Shown here piece after piece: positions 22,873 to 31,105 of a stretch of 42,424 nt of DNA (positions are counted from its first letter, which is position 1; each line of letters starts with the position of its first letter). The translations under genes were made by a program, and so were the position numbers. The notes beneath the pieces were generated by a model. The model was not told where the DNA came from. It saw only the letters and a list, made by a program, of their open reading frames with translations, and searched no databases. Source of the stretch: Planctomycetia bacterium (GTDB lineage: Bacteria; Planctomycetota; MHYJ01; WSZJ01); the NCBI GenBank assembly GCA_020849035.1, contig JADLHC010000250.1, positions 1 through 42,424 on the forward strand. Direction: 5' to 3'.

Positions 22873-24104
22873 TGCCGTCCCCCCTGCGGTTGCTCGCAGC
22901 GTTGGCCCTGGCCGGCCGCGTGCATGCCGCCGACGCCGTCGTCACGCTCCAGTACCAGTCGAAGACCGCCGTCTTTGCAGCGGGCACGAGCCGGCTGGAG
23001 CCCGCCACGGTCAAGGCGATCCACGACGCGTTCCCGACGGCGAAAAACCACACCGTGAACGCGTTCAGCGGGCAGATCGGGAAGCTCTCTGCCGACGAGA
23101 TCGCGAAGAACTTCGAGGACGCCAGGGCGGCCCTCCAGGCGCTCAACAACGGCGCGCTGCTCGTCCTGAACTGCCATTCCTCCATCGAGAAGGTCGGCGT
23201 GCCGGCCGCGGACGGGACGACCCTCCTGATCCCGTGGTCGAGGTTCTGGGAGCACTTCGGAATCGCGCGCCCTCCGCGGCTCGCGCTGGTCTGCCTCAAC
23301 GGGTGCGTGGGGAAGGCGGACGACAGCGGCGTGAAAGGGGAGGCCGGGGACTGGGACCTCGAGCTCCTGAGGTGCTCGCTGTCGGCGCAGGCGCTGGTGA
23401 GCGGGAAGCGGAACATCGCGACGGCGGAGGCGCAGGCGGACCTCACGAACGTGATGACGAAGATGCGTGCGGACCTGAAGGGATGGGACCTGGATCTGTC
23501 CGCGGACAAGGGGGCGTTCAGCGTCATGCACGTGCTGGCGATCCGGACGGGGAGGCTGTACGGGCAGAAGGAGCTGACGTTCAACAAGCTGAAGCTGCAG
23601 GCGGTGACGTTCGCGCGGGCCGGACGGGTGGTGCAGGACGGACCGAGGGACGTCGTGTTCGCGCACGAGGACGACGCGGACTCGACGCGCCTGGCCGAGA
23701 GCGCAGTCCCGGTTGCGTGGGACGAGCACGACGAGCGCGCCACGCGCGGCCCGCGGCCGTTCTGCTTCGAGTTCAAGCCGCGCGGCGAAATTGTCCGCAT
23801 CGAGGTCGAGCTGGAGGTGGAGGCGTTCGGCAGCGACCCGGCGGAGGACGGCGCTTACCTGTGGGCGGGCGAGGAGCCCGTCGTCCTGGCGAGGGACTTC
23901 TCGGCATTCATGAAGAAGGCGGGGAAGGTATCGAGGTCATTTCCGTCGGCCGAGCAACTGCAGGAGAAGCCGGGGCTGACCCTTAAGGAGTCGCATCCGG
24001 AGTTGTACCGGAGGGTGTCGAGCGGTCGCGTCCGCGGGGCGATTGCAGACCGGGCCTGGTTGCGCGGGGCTGCCTTGTCGGTCACCTACCCGGAAGCGAA
24101 GTAG
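22872..24104 (+). CDS. secreted protein with a possible caspase-like fold
   Basis: A 410-residue protein with a signal peptide (about 1-19, LRLLAALALAGRVHA). Residues 95-102 (ALLVLNCH, H102) and 137-145 (LALVCLNGC, C145) each follow a hydrophobic strand, 43 residues apart, with DGTTLLIPWSRF between them. This is the His then Cys arrangement of caspase/CHAT-type proteases, but no full family match is claimed. A later beta-rich region (about 245-330) carries REIVRIEVELEVEAF-like strands. The gene is translationally coupled to the glycosyltransferase (TGATG). If the dyad is not catalytic, this is simply an exported unknown. Confidence 0.55.
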   Translation: MPSPLRLLAALALAGRVHAADAVVTLQYQSKTAVFAAGTSRLEPATVKAIHDAFPTAKNHTVNAFSGQIGKLSADEIAKNFEDARAALQALNNGALLVLNCHSSIEKVGVPAADGTTLLIPWSRFWEHFGIARPPRLALVCLNGCVGKADDSGVKGEAGDWDLELLRCSLSAQALVSGKRNIATAEAQADLTNVMTKMRADLKGWDLDLSADKGAFSVMHVLAIRTGRLYGQKELTFNKLKLQAVTFARAGRVVQDGPRDVVFAHEDDADSTRLAESAVPVAWDEHDERATRGPRPFCFEFKPRGEIVRIEVELEVEAFGSDPAEDGAYLWAGEEPVVLARDFSAFMKKAGKVSRSFPSAEQLQEKPGLTLKESHPELYRRVSSGRVRGAIADRAWLRGAALSVTYPEAK

Positions 24105-24112
24105 CATCCTGC

Positions 24113-24142
24113 GGATTTTCTCGCGCCGGCCGCGGGATTTTC
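24113..24142 (+). repeat. direct repeat GGATTTTC upstream of pseudo-hydrolase gene
   Basis: GGATTTTC occurs at 24113-24120 and 24135-24142, 22 bases apart (two helical turns), in the 123-base intergenic space. This spacing suits a dimeric activator or repressor on one DNA face. No other promoter boxes are convincing there. Confidence 0.25.
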
Positions 24143-24227
24143 AGCTCAATTGCGCACTTTCTCTGCGAGGCCCGCGGGCACCCCTCTTGCACCGGTGCGC
24201 CCGAGTCCTCCAGCGGAGCCCGCCACG

Positions 24228-24884
24228 ATGGCCGGAACGATCGCCCGGACTGCCGTCCGAATTCCCGTACAGGGAGCCACCCTCGACGCCCTTCTGTCCC
24301 TCCCGGATCGCCCCGCAGCCCTGGTCGTCTTCGCCCACGGCCGCGGCGGCATCCGCGGCGACGGCCGCAGCGGTCTCCTGGCCTCCGAGCTGCACAAGTC
24401 CGGCCTCGGAACGCTGGACTTCGACCTCCTGACGGAAGCGGAGCGGGGAGAACCGGACTACAAGTTCCAGGTGGATCCTCCGGCCCGCAGGCTGGGAGAA
24501 GTCTTCGCGTGGGCGACGCAGCAGGCGAACCTGCACAGGCTGCCCATCGCGCTCCTGTCCTGCGGAACCGGCACTTCGGCGGCGCTGGTTGCCGCCGCGG
24601 CGCCGGGAAACCCGGTGCGCGCAGTCGTCTGGTGCGGCGGCCGGCCCGTGTTCGCGGGCGACGCCGCCGGCGCCGTCACCGCGCCGACCCTCTTCGTCGT
24701 CGGCGGCTTCGACTGGGCCATCATCGACCTGAACGAGGCGGCGGCGAACCGGATGAGATCCGCGGCCCGCATGGAGGTGGTCGAGAAGGCGACGAACGAG
24801 TTCGAAGAGGAGGGGACGCTCGAGGCCGCGGGGCGGCTGGCGCGCGACTGGTTCGGCAAATGGCTCGGGTCGGGCGGCGCCTAG
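24228..24884 (+). CDS. alpha/beta-hydrolase-fold protein lacking catalytic Ser and His
   Basis: A 218-residue dienelactone-hydrolase-like protein. The fold markers are present (FAHGRGG, VRAVVWCGGRP, TAPTLFVVGG, RLARDWFGKW). In its closest relatives the nucleophile elbow reads GASTG and the catalytic His lies in GATHLFEE. Here the elbow is SCGTG, with Gly 113 in place of Ser, and the His position is Asn 190 in KATNEFEE; only D162 of the triad remains. A pseudoenzyme is therefore likely, perhaps a binding or scaffolding protein. The start ATG 24228 follows GGAG at 24215-24218. It stands alone between the secreted unknown and the radical SAM gene. Confidence 0.75.
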   Translation: MAGTIARTAVRIPVQGATLDALLSLPDRPAALVVFAHGRGGIRGDGRSGLLASELHKSGLGTLDFDLLTEAERGEPDYKFQVDPPARRLGEVFAWATQQANLHRLPIALLSCGTGTSAALVAAAAPGNPVRAVVWCGGRPVFAGDAAGAVTAPTLFVVGGFDWAIIDLNEAAANRMRSAARMEVVEKATNEFEEEGTLEAAGRLARDWFGKWLGSGGA

Positions 24885-24989
24885 GGAAAGCGGCACCTTG
24901 AGAAAGGGCGCCTTGGTCGTGGACCCGCCCCCGCGCGCCTGCTAGGATGCCCCTCCCGACCCCGAGGGGGGGCTCGGAGGGAGCCACCG

Positions 24990-26405
24990 ATGCGCGTCTG
25001 GGCACTCAACCCGCCGGCCGACGACGGCGTGAAGCAGGTCCGCGAGGGCCGCTGCATGCAGCGCGGCGGCGCATGGACCACGATCTGGACGCCCCTCTCC
25101 ATGGCCTACTGCGCCTCCATGGCGCGCAGCCTGGGGCACGAGGCCTTCCTCAACGACTGCATCGTCGAGGACCTCGACTTCCTCGACGTCACACGCCGCG
25201 CCGCCGAGCTCAAGCCCGACCTCGTCGTCATGAACGCCGTCACGCCGTCGTTCGACAGCGACCTCACGACCGTCGAGGCCGTCAAGAACGGCTGGCCCGG
25301 CGCCTTCGTCGCCGTCATCGGCATCCACGCGAGCGCCCTCCCCAGGGACGCGTTCGACCGGGCGAAGCGCCTGGACGCGGTGATCCGGGGCGAGCCGGAG
25401 CTGACGGTGAAGGACCTGCTGGCGGCGCTGTCGAGGGGCGAGCCCGTGGACGGCATCGCCGGGCTGGCCCTTCGCAGGAACGGCGACGTCGTGCTGACGC
25501 CGGAGCGGGTACCGGCGGAGAACATCGACGAGCTGCCGTGGCCGGCGTACGACCTGATCCGGCGCGACCTGTACCGCATGCCGTACACGGGGAATCCGTT
25601 CCTCCTCGTCGCGACGGGTCGCGGCTGTCCGCATCCGTGCGTCTTCTGCGCGGACCACACGTACTACGGCAAGAAGCTGCGGCTGCGTTCGCCGAAGTCG
25701 CTGGTGGACGAGCTGGAGCACTACGGGAAGGCGTACGGGATCCGGGAGTTCCTGTTCTGGAGCGAGGGATTCACGCTGTCGCCGCCGCGGGCGAAGGCGG
25801 TTGCCCGCGAGATCATCGCGCGGGGGCTGGACATCGAGTGGGTCTGCAACTCGCGCGTGGACGACGTGGACCCGGAGATGCTCGCGCTGTTCAAGCAGGC
25901 GGGCTGCAAGATCATCGGCTTCGGCGTCGAGAGCGGCGTGCAGGAACTGCTGGACGCGATGAAGAAGGGGACGACGGTCGAGCAGATCCGGCAGGCGATC
26001 GCGTGGGCGAAGGACGCGGGGCTGGAGACGGCGGCGCACTGCATGCTCGGCTTCCCCGGCGAAACGAAGGAGACGATCGGGAAGACGGTCGAATTCGTCC
26101 GTTCGCTCCGGCTGGATTTCGCCCAGTTCTACTGCGCGGTGCCGTTCCCGGGCTGCGACCTCTACGACTGGGCGAAGGAAGAGGGGTGGATCGCGACGGA
26201 CGACTACCGGAAGTTCGAGCAGAACCAGTCGGCGATGAACATCCCCGGGCTGACGTGGGAGGAGCTGGAGGCTGCGCGGTCGAAGGCCTACCGGAAGTTC
26301 TACCTGCGTCCATCGATGATCGGGAATCATCTGGGGCGGTTGACGAGCCTGAAGACGGCGAAGGTTTTCGGAAGAATGGTGAAGGAGTTCGTGAGCTGGG
26401 TGTAG
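24990..26405 (+). CDS. B12-binding-type radical SAM protein
   Basis: A 471-residue enzyme. The first about 170 residues are a B12-binding-like Rossmann domain (LAALSRG, DLVVMNAVT, FVAVIGIHAS). The radical SAM core has the cluster motif CPHPCVFC (C213, C217, C220), binding the 4Fe-4S that cleaves SAM, then EWVCNSRVDDVDPEML and GFGVESGVQELLD. It resembles the BchE/HpnJ-like group, which performs ring closures, methylations or lipid rearrangements. The start ATG 24990 follows GGAGG with proper spacing. No partner gene is adjacent; the TPR gene 31 bases downstream may be co-transcribed. Substrate unknown. Confidence 0.88.
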   Translation: MRVWALNPPADDGVKQVREGRCMQRGGAWTTIWTPLSMAYCASMARSLGHEAFLNDCIVEDLDFLDVTRRAAELKPDLVVMNAVTPSFDSDLTTVEAVKNGWPGAFVAVIGIHASALPRDAFDRAKRLDAVIRGEPELTVKDLLAALSRGEPVDGIAGLALRRNGDVVLTPERVPAENIDELPWPAYDLIRRDLYRMPYTGNPFLLVATGRGCPHPCVFCADHTYYGKKLRLRSPKSLVDELEHYGKAYGIREFLFWSEGFTLSPPRAKAVAREIIARGLDIEWVCNSRVDDVDPEMLALFKQAGCKIIGFGVESGVQELLDAMKKGTTVEQIRQAIAWAKDAGLETAAHCMLGFPGETKETIGKTVEFVRSLRLDFAQFYCAVPFPGCDLYDWAKEEGWIATDDYRKFEQNQSAMNIPGLTWEELEAARSKAYRKFYLRPSMIGNHLGRLTSLKTAKVFGRMVKEFVSWV

Positions 26406-26436
26406 GGAGGTCAACCACTCAACCAGGGGGGCCCCG

Positions 26437-26904
26437 ATGGGCGTCTGGGACTGGAAGGTGATCGAGAAGCAGTCGTCCGCCGCGCTGGCCAAGAAGGCGG
26501 ACGACCAGAACGCGAGCCGCCGGCTGGCGCAGGCGATCGGCATGCAGGGGAACGTCAACCAGGCGATGCAGCTGCTCGAGAGGCACGCCGCCCAGTTCCC
26601 CAAGGACATGAAGGCGCTGGACATGCTCGCCGCGTTCCAGATCATCGCCGGGCGCAACGAGGACGCGCTCGCCACCTGCGACAAGGCCCTGAAGACCGAC
26701 GCGAACGCCAGGTACGTGCGCTACAACCGCGCCATCGCCTGCGTGAAGACCGGAAAGGCCGAGGAGGGCATCCGGGACCTCGGCATCGCCATCGAGTCCA
26801 ACGCCGAATTCCGCGAGATCGCCGCCGAGGATCCCGACTTCGCCGGGCTCGCAGGCAACCCGCGCTTCAAGACCGCCATCGCCCCGCCGAAGAAAGAAGG
26901 CTAG
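26437..26904 (+). CDS. small TPR protein
   Basis: A 155-residue helical protein with about three TPR-like hairpins (MALKTD-type repeats; DALATCDKALKTDANARYVR then YNRAIACVKTGKAEEGIRDL). The C-terminal AAEDPDFAGLAGNPRFKTAI is the usual end of bacterial TPR proteins that carry an extra DPxF-type cap. It may be co-expressed with the radical SAM gene upstream and precedes the giant kinase by 27 bases. A GGGGGG run before the ATG serves as ribosome site. Function as a protein-protein adaptor is inferred from the fold only. Confidence 0.75.
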   Translation: MGVWDWKVIEKQSSAALAKKADDQNASRRLAQAIGMQGNVNQAMQLLERHAAQFPKDMKALDMLAAFQIIAGRNEDALATCDKALKTDANARYVRYNRAIACVKTGKAEEGIRDLGIAIESNAEFREIAAEDPDFAGLAGNPRFKTAIAPPKKEG

Positions 26905-26931
26905 TCCCCGGCCTGGCCCGGGAGGGATCGC

Positions 26932-29900
26932 GTGACGCCCTCGCAACGTCGTCTGGCCGCCATCGCGGTCGCGCAGAAGCGGGACTATGTGTCGGCCTCG
27001 CGCGCGAACGAGCTCATGGCCTCGCTGTGGGGCGAGGCGGACCCGGAGCCAGGGTCGTACCGCGGCTCGTCCGCCACGACGGTGGGCCTCGGGGGCCGCC
27101 CCGCGGCCGGCATCCCCGCAGCTTCCGTCGCCTCCCGCCTGCCCGCGGGCCTCCGCGCCGTCCTTCCTCCCGCGGAAGCGGAGGCCGTCGACCTGGAAGT
27201 CGCCGCCCTCGAGGACAACCTCCCGGCGCTTCGCCTCCTCCTCCGCAAGAGCCCGCTCGACCCGCTTCTCTGGCGCACCCTCTGGCGTGGCGTGCACCGT
27301 GCGATGCCCGCCGCGTGGAGGCCGCGCTCGCCCGGGGAGGACCTGATGCGGCCCGCGGCCGTCGAGGCGGCGCCCGGGGCGAATCTTCCGCCCGAACGGT
27401 ACCGGATCGTGACGGAAGCGGCGCGCGGCGGGATGGGGCGTGTGCTGATCGCGCAGGACCAGTGGATGGGGCGGGACGTGGCGATGAAGGAGATCCTGCC
27501 GCCGGGGGCGCGGACGGGGACGACGGCGGCGGGCTCGGCCTCGACGAGCCGGAAGTCGTCGGCCCGGGACCTCGGGCGGTTCCTGCGGGAGGCGCGCGTC
27601 ACGGCGCAGCTGGAGCATCCGAACATCGTCCCCGTCTACGAGATCGGCTGGCGCCCCGACGGAGGGGCGTTCTACACGATGAGGTTCGTGAAGGGCGAGA
27701 CGATGGCGTCGCGCCTCCGGACGTTCGCGCTCGACGCGAAGCCCGCGGCGGAGATGCTCGCGGAGCGGATGAGCCTTCTCGACGCCTTCGTCCAGGTCTG
27801 CCACGCGGTGGCGTTCGCGCACTCGCGCGGGGTGGTGAACCGGGACCTGAAGCCGGGGAACGTGATGCTCGGGGAGTTCGGGGAGGTGCTGGTGCTGGAC
27901 TGGGGAATCGCGAGGGTGCGGGGACATCCGGAAACGCGGAGCTCGGCGCTGGTCGCGCCGGGGGACGCTCCGTCGGTGGCGGGCGCGGGGCCGCAGGTGA
28001 CGCTCAAGGGCGACATCCTGGGCACGCCGTCGTACATGTCGCCGGAGCAGGCGGCGGGGAACATGGACCAGGTGGACGAACTGAGCGACGTGTACTCGCT
28101 CGGGGCGATCCTCTACGAGATCCTCACGGGGCGGCCGCCCTACGAGGGGCCTCATTCCGCCGACGTCATCCGCGCGGTAATCGAGGACGACCCCCTGCCG
28201 GTGCTGAAGCAGGAGCCGGAAGCTCCGCCCGAGCTGGCCGCGCTCGCGGGGCGCGCGATGGCGCGGGACCGTTCGAAGCGGCTGGGATCGGCGCGGCAGC
28301 TCGCGGAGGACGTGAAGGCGTTCCGGGACGGGCGGGCGCTGAGCGTCTACCGGTACACGCTGGGGGAGCAGGTGCGGCGCTTCGTGCAGCGGAATCGCGC
28401 CCTGTCCGCGTCGGTCGCCGCGGCGGCGCTCGCGCTGGTGGCCGGCACGATCCTCTCGCTCGCGTTCGCGGAGCGCGCGTCGCGCGAGTCCTCGAGCGCC
28501 AGGCTTGCGGAGAGGCTCGCGGAGGCGGAGCGCGACCGTGCCACGGCGAACGCGCGCGAGGAGCGCACGGCGCGCGAGGCCACGCAGTCCGCGCTCGACC
28601 GCGCGGAGGGGCTGAGACTCGCCGCGCTCTCCACGACGCTCGTCTCGTCCAACCCCGGCTCGGCCCTCCTGATCGCGCTCGAGGCCGCCTCGCGCGCCCC
28701 GGGCGCCGCCTCGAACACAGCGCTCTACGGCGCCCTCTTCTCCCTCCGCGAACGCCGGCGCTTCATCGGACACGAGTCCTACGTCTACGCCGCGCGCTGG
28801 TCTCCCGACGGGGCGCAGGTCGCGACGGCGGGGCTGGACTGGACGGTGCGGCTGTGGGACGCGGCGACGGGGCGCGAGGAGTGGAGGGCGACGTCGCATC
28901 GCGGCGACGTGCGCGAGCTGGCGTTCAGCGCGGACGGGACGCGCCTGCTCTCGGTCGCGGACGACCGGACGGTGCGCGTCTGGGTGGTGCGCACGGGCGC
29001 CGAGGCCGCCGTCCTCGCGCACGACGGCGCCGTCGCGGGGGGAGCCTTCGACGGGGCGGGGAAGCGCGTGGCGACCTGGGGGGAGGAGGGTGTCCTGCGG
29101 GTGTGGGACCTGACGACGGGAGCGCCGATGGCGCTGTGTGCGGGCGGACCGGAGCTGGTTGCGGCCGCCTGGTCCCCGGACGGCGGGCGGCTGGCCGCGG
29201 TGTCGAACGACGGCCGGGTGCGCTGCTGGCAGACCGCGGGGCCGCCGGACGGGAAGGCGCTCGGGGGGACGGCGCCCGCAACCGGGCTGGCGTTTCTGGC
29301 GGAGCGTCTCGTCACGGCCCACGACGACGGACGCATCCGGATCACCGAACCGGGCGGCGCGGAGTCCTCTTCATTCGAGGGCGGCGGCGGGGCCTCTCTC
29401 CGCGGCGTGAGCGTCCTCGAGGACGGCCGGATCGCGGCCGTTGCCGCCGACGGAAGCCTGCGGCTCTGGGACGACCGCGGCCGCTCCCTCTCGGGCCCCG
29501 TCGGCGCCGGCGGCTGGCCGCCCCCCGTCCTCTCGCGCGACGGCCGGCTCGCCGCCGACCGCGAGGGCCCCGATATCCACCTCCTCGATGTCGCCGGTGG
29601 CCGCGAACTCGCCGTCCTCCGCGGCCACGAGTATGAACCGTGGTCCGTCGAGTTCAGCCCCGACAACCGCACCCTCGTCTCCGCAGGAACCGACCGGCTC
29701 GCAATCCTCTGGAGCGTCGAGGCGGGGCCCGTCGGGAGCATCGTCGCCGCCTGCACCGGCAAGGACGTGCTCGCCTTCGGCGCCGCCGCGAACGTCGCGA
29801 TCGCGCGCGCCGGCCCGGCCGAACCGTGGGAACTCGTCCCGCTCGCCCCCCACCTCGAGAAGTCCGCCCTCCCGGCCGGTTTTCCCCGCAACGCCCTCGC

Positions 29901-31056
29901 CGTCTCCTCCCCGGACGGCTCCGCCTTCCTCGTCGTCGACGGCACGACCGGCGCCGCCCTCGTGATCGATGCCGCCACCGGCGCCGTCACGGCCCGCATC
30001 CCGGAGTCCCCCGACGGTGCCCGGGGTCTCGGCTGGAGCCATGACGGTTCGCGCTTCTGGATCGCCGGCGCCCGCGAAGCCCGCGTCCTCGCCGCCGACG
30101 GCGCCGCCATCGGCCGCGTCCCCCTCTACGAACACTGGGTCGACGCCGCCCTCGACCCCTCCACCGGCCTCCTCGCCGTCACCAACGGCCGCACCGTCGA
30201 CATCGCCCTCTCCGACGCCCGCTCCGGCGAACCCCTCCGCCGCCTCGAAGGCCACACCGGCTGGACCCTCCGCCCCGCCTTCTCCCCCGACGGCTCCCGC
30301 CTCTTCTCCACCGCCGCCGACGCCACCTGCCGCGCCTGGGACCCCGCCACCGCCCGCCTCGCCGGCCTCTTCCGCTGGCCCCGTATCCAGGAAACCTGGG
30401 TCCGCGTCTCCCGCGACGGCACCCGCCTCGCCCTCTGGTCCGACGCCGGCGAACTCCGCTTCGTCACCCCCGATACCCTCCAGGAAACCGCCTTCCTCGA
30501 CTCCGGCCGCCGCATCCTCGGCGCCTGGTTCACCCCCGACGGCCGCTCCCTCGCCGTCCGCCACGACGACGGCCTCCTCCGTCTCATCCCCCTCGACCCC
30601 GCCGCCGCCGCCGCCGCCGCCGCCCCGCGCGAACTCACCCCCCTCGAACGCGCCCGCTGCGACGTCGGCTCCCGCACCGAACGCGAACAGGCCGCCGCCC
30701 TCTACGCACGCCAGCACCCCTCCGGCTCCCAGCTCGTCCTCCGCGGGAACGACCGGCGCCGAAGCGGCGACCTGGACGGCGCGGTGGAGATGTACCGGCA
30801 GGCCGTGGGGCTCTACTCCTGGCACCCCGACCCGCTCCTTGCGCTGGGAGAGGGGCTTGCTCTCCGGGCGGCGAAGCGCGGGGCGGGCTCGCCCGAGCGG
30901 GCGGCCGACGTGCGCGAGGCGCTCGACGCGCTCGAGAAGGCGGTCGACCTGGCCCCGAGCACGGCGTCCGACATCGCGGCCGACAGGGCCTTCGACGCCC
31001 TCCGCCGCGAGCCACGCTTCCAGGCCATCGTCGACAGGGCCGGCGGCGCCCGGTAG
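26932..31056 (+). CDS. Ser/Thr protein kinase with WD40 propeller and TPR tail
   Basis: A 1374-residue membrane protein. Layout: N-terminal leader (1-155), kinase domain (about 156-465), membrane helix (about 494-515, SVAAAALALVAGTILSLAFA), coiled coil (about 515-565), WD40 repeats (about 610-1230) and a TPR-like tail (about 1280-1374). The kinase has GGMGRV, the VAMK lysine K186, DLKPGN and DWG (from 322). The HRD motif is NRD (N303), one base from His. WD40 units such as GHESYVYAARWSPDG form probable beta-propellers outside the kinase. The GTG start has GGAGGG six bases upstream. This type is typical of planctomycetes; its partners are not predictable. Codon third positions switch abruptly along its length. 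Confidence 0.93.
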   Translation: MTPSQRRLAAIAVAQKRDYVSASRANELMASLWGEADPEPGSYRGSSATTVGLGGRPAAGIPAASVASRLPAGLRAVLPPAEAEAVDLEVAALEDNLPALRLLLRKSPLDPLLWRTLWRGVHRAMPAAWRPRSPGEDLMRPAAVEAAPGANLPPERYRIVTEAARGGMGRVLIAQDQWMGRDVAMKEILPPGARTGTTAAGSASTSRKSSARDLGRFLREARVTAQLEHPNIVPVYEIGWRPDGGAFYTMRFVKGETMASRLRTFALDAKPAAEMLAERMSLLDAFVQVCHAVAFAHSRGVVNRDLKPGNVMLGEFGEVLVLDWGIARVRGHPETRSSALVAPGDAPSVAGAGPQVTLKGDILGTPSYMSPEQAAGNMDQVDELSDVYSLGAILYEILTGRPPYEGPHSADVIRAVIEDDPLPVLKQEPEAPPELAALAGRAMARDRSKRLGSARQLAEDVKAFRDGRALSVYRYTLGEQVRRFVQRNRALSASVAAAALALVAGTILSLAFAERASRESSSARLAERLAEAERDRATANAREERTAREATQSALDRAEGLRLAALSTTLVSSNPGSALLIALEAASRAPGAASNTALYGALFSLRERRRFIGHESYVYAARWSPDGAQVATAGLDWTVRLWDAATGREEWRATSHRGDVRELAFSADGTRLLSVADDRTVRVWVVRTGAEAAVLAHDGAVAGGAFDGAGKRVATWGEEGVLRVWDLTTGAPMALCAGGPELVAAAWSPDGGRLAAVSNDGRVRCWQTAGPPDGKALGGTAPATGLAFLAERLVTAHDDGRIRITEPGGAESSSFEGGGGASLRGVSVLEDGRIAAVAADGSLRLWDDRGRSLSGPVGAGGWPPPVLSRDGRLAADREGPDIHLLDVAGGRELAVLRGHEYEPWSVEFSPDNRTLVSAGTDRLAILWSVEAGPVGSIVAACTGKDVLAFGAAANVAIARAGPAEPWELVPLAPHLEKSALPAGFPRNALAVSSPDGSAFLVVDGTTGAALVIDAATGAVTARIPESPDGARGLGWSHDGSRFWIAGAREARVLAADGAAIGRVPLYEHWVDAALDPSTGLLAVTNGRTVDIALSDARSGEPLRRLEGHTGWTLRPAFSPDGSRLFSTAADATCRAWDPATARLAGLFRWPRIQETWVRVSRDGTRLALWSDAGELRFVTPDTLQETAFLDSGRRILGAWFTPDGRSLAVRHDDGLLRLIPLDPAAAAAAAAPRELTPLERARCDVGSRTEREQAAALYARQHPSGSQLVLRGNDRRRSGDLDGAVEMYRQAVGLYSWHPDPLLALGEGLALRAAKRGAGSPERAADVREALDALEKAVDLAPSTASDIAADRAFDALRREPRFQAIVDRAGGAR
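30601..30624 (+). repeat. (GCC)8 microsatellite encoding poly-Ala in the kinase
   Basis: Eight perfect GCC units encode AAAAAAAA just after the last WD40 segment and before the TPR tail. Such a triplet run can change length by slippage without shifting the frame. Confidence 0.85.
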
Positions 31057-31089
31057 CGGTTTCCGCTTCCGGCCCCGCACCCTCCACCC

Positions 31090-31095
31090 TACAAT
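31090..31095 (+). promoter_or_regulatory. TACAAT element, near-leaderless start of lysA
   Basis: TACAAT is followed ten bases later by ATG 31106 across a run of C. It starts 33 bases after the kinase stop, so lysA can be transcribed on its own. Confidence 0.55.
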
Positions 31096-31105
31096 CCGCC
31101 CCCCC

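Noticed and set aside
20076-23729. Minus-strand open frame of over 1200 codons across the MFS, methyltransferase and glycosyltransferase genes
   Set aside because: Arg/Glu/Asp/His-rich composition without domains; it is the antisense shadow of well-supported plus-strand genes in GC-rich DNA.
24150-24230. Upstream ATG at 24150 as start of the pseudo-hydrolase
   Set aside because: The extra 26 residues are Pro/Arg/Ala-rich without family match, while ATG 24228 has a proper GGAG site.
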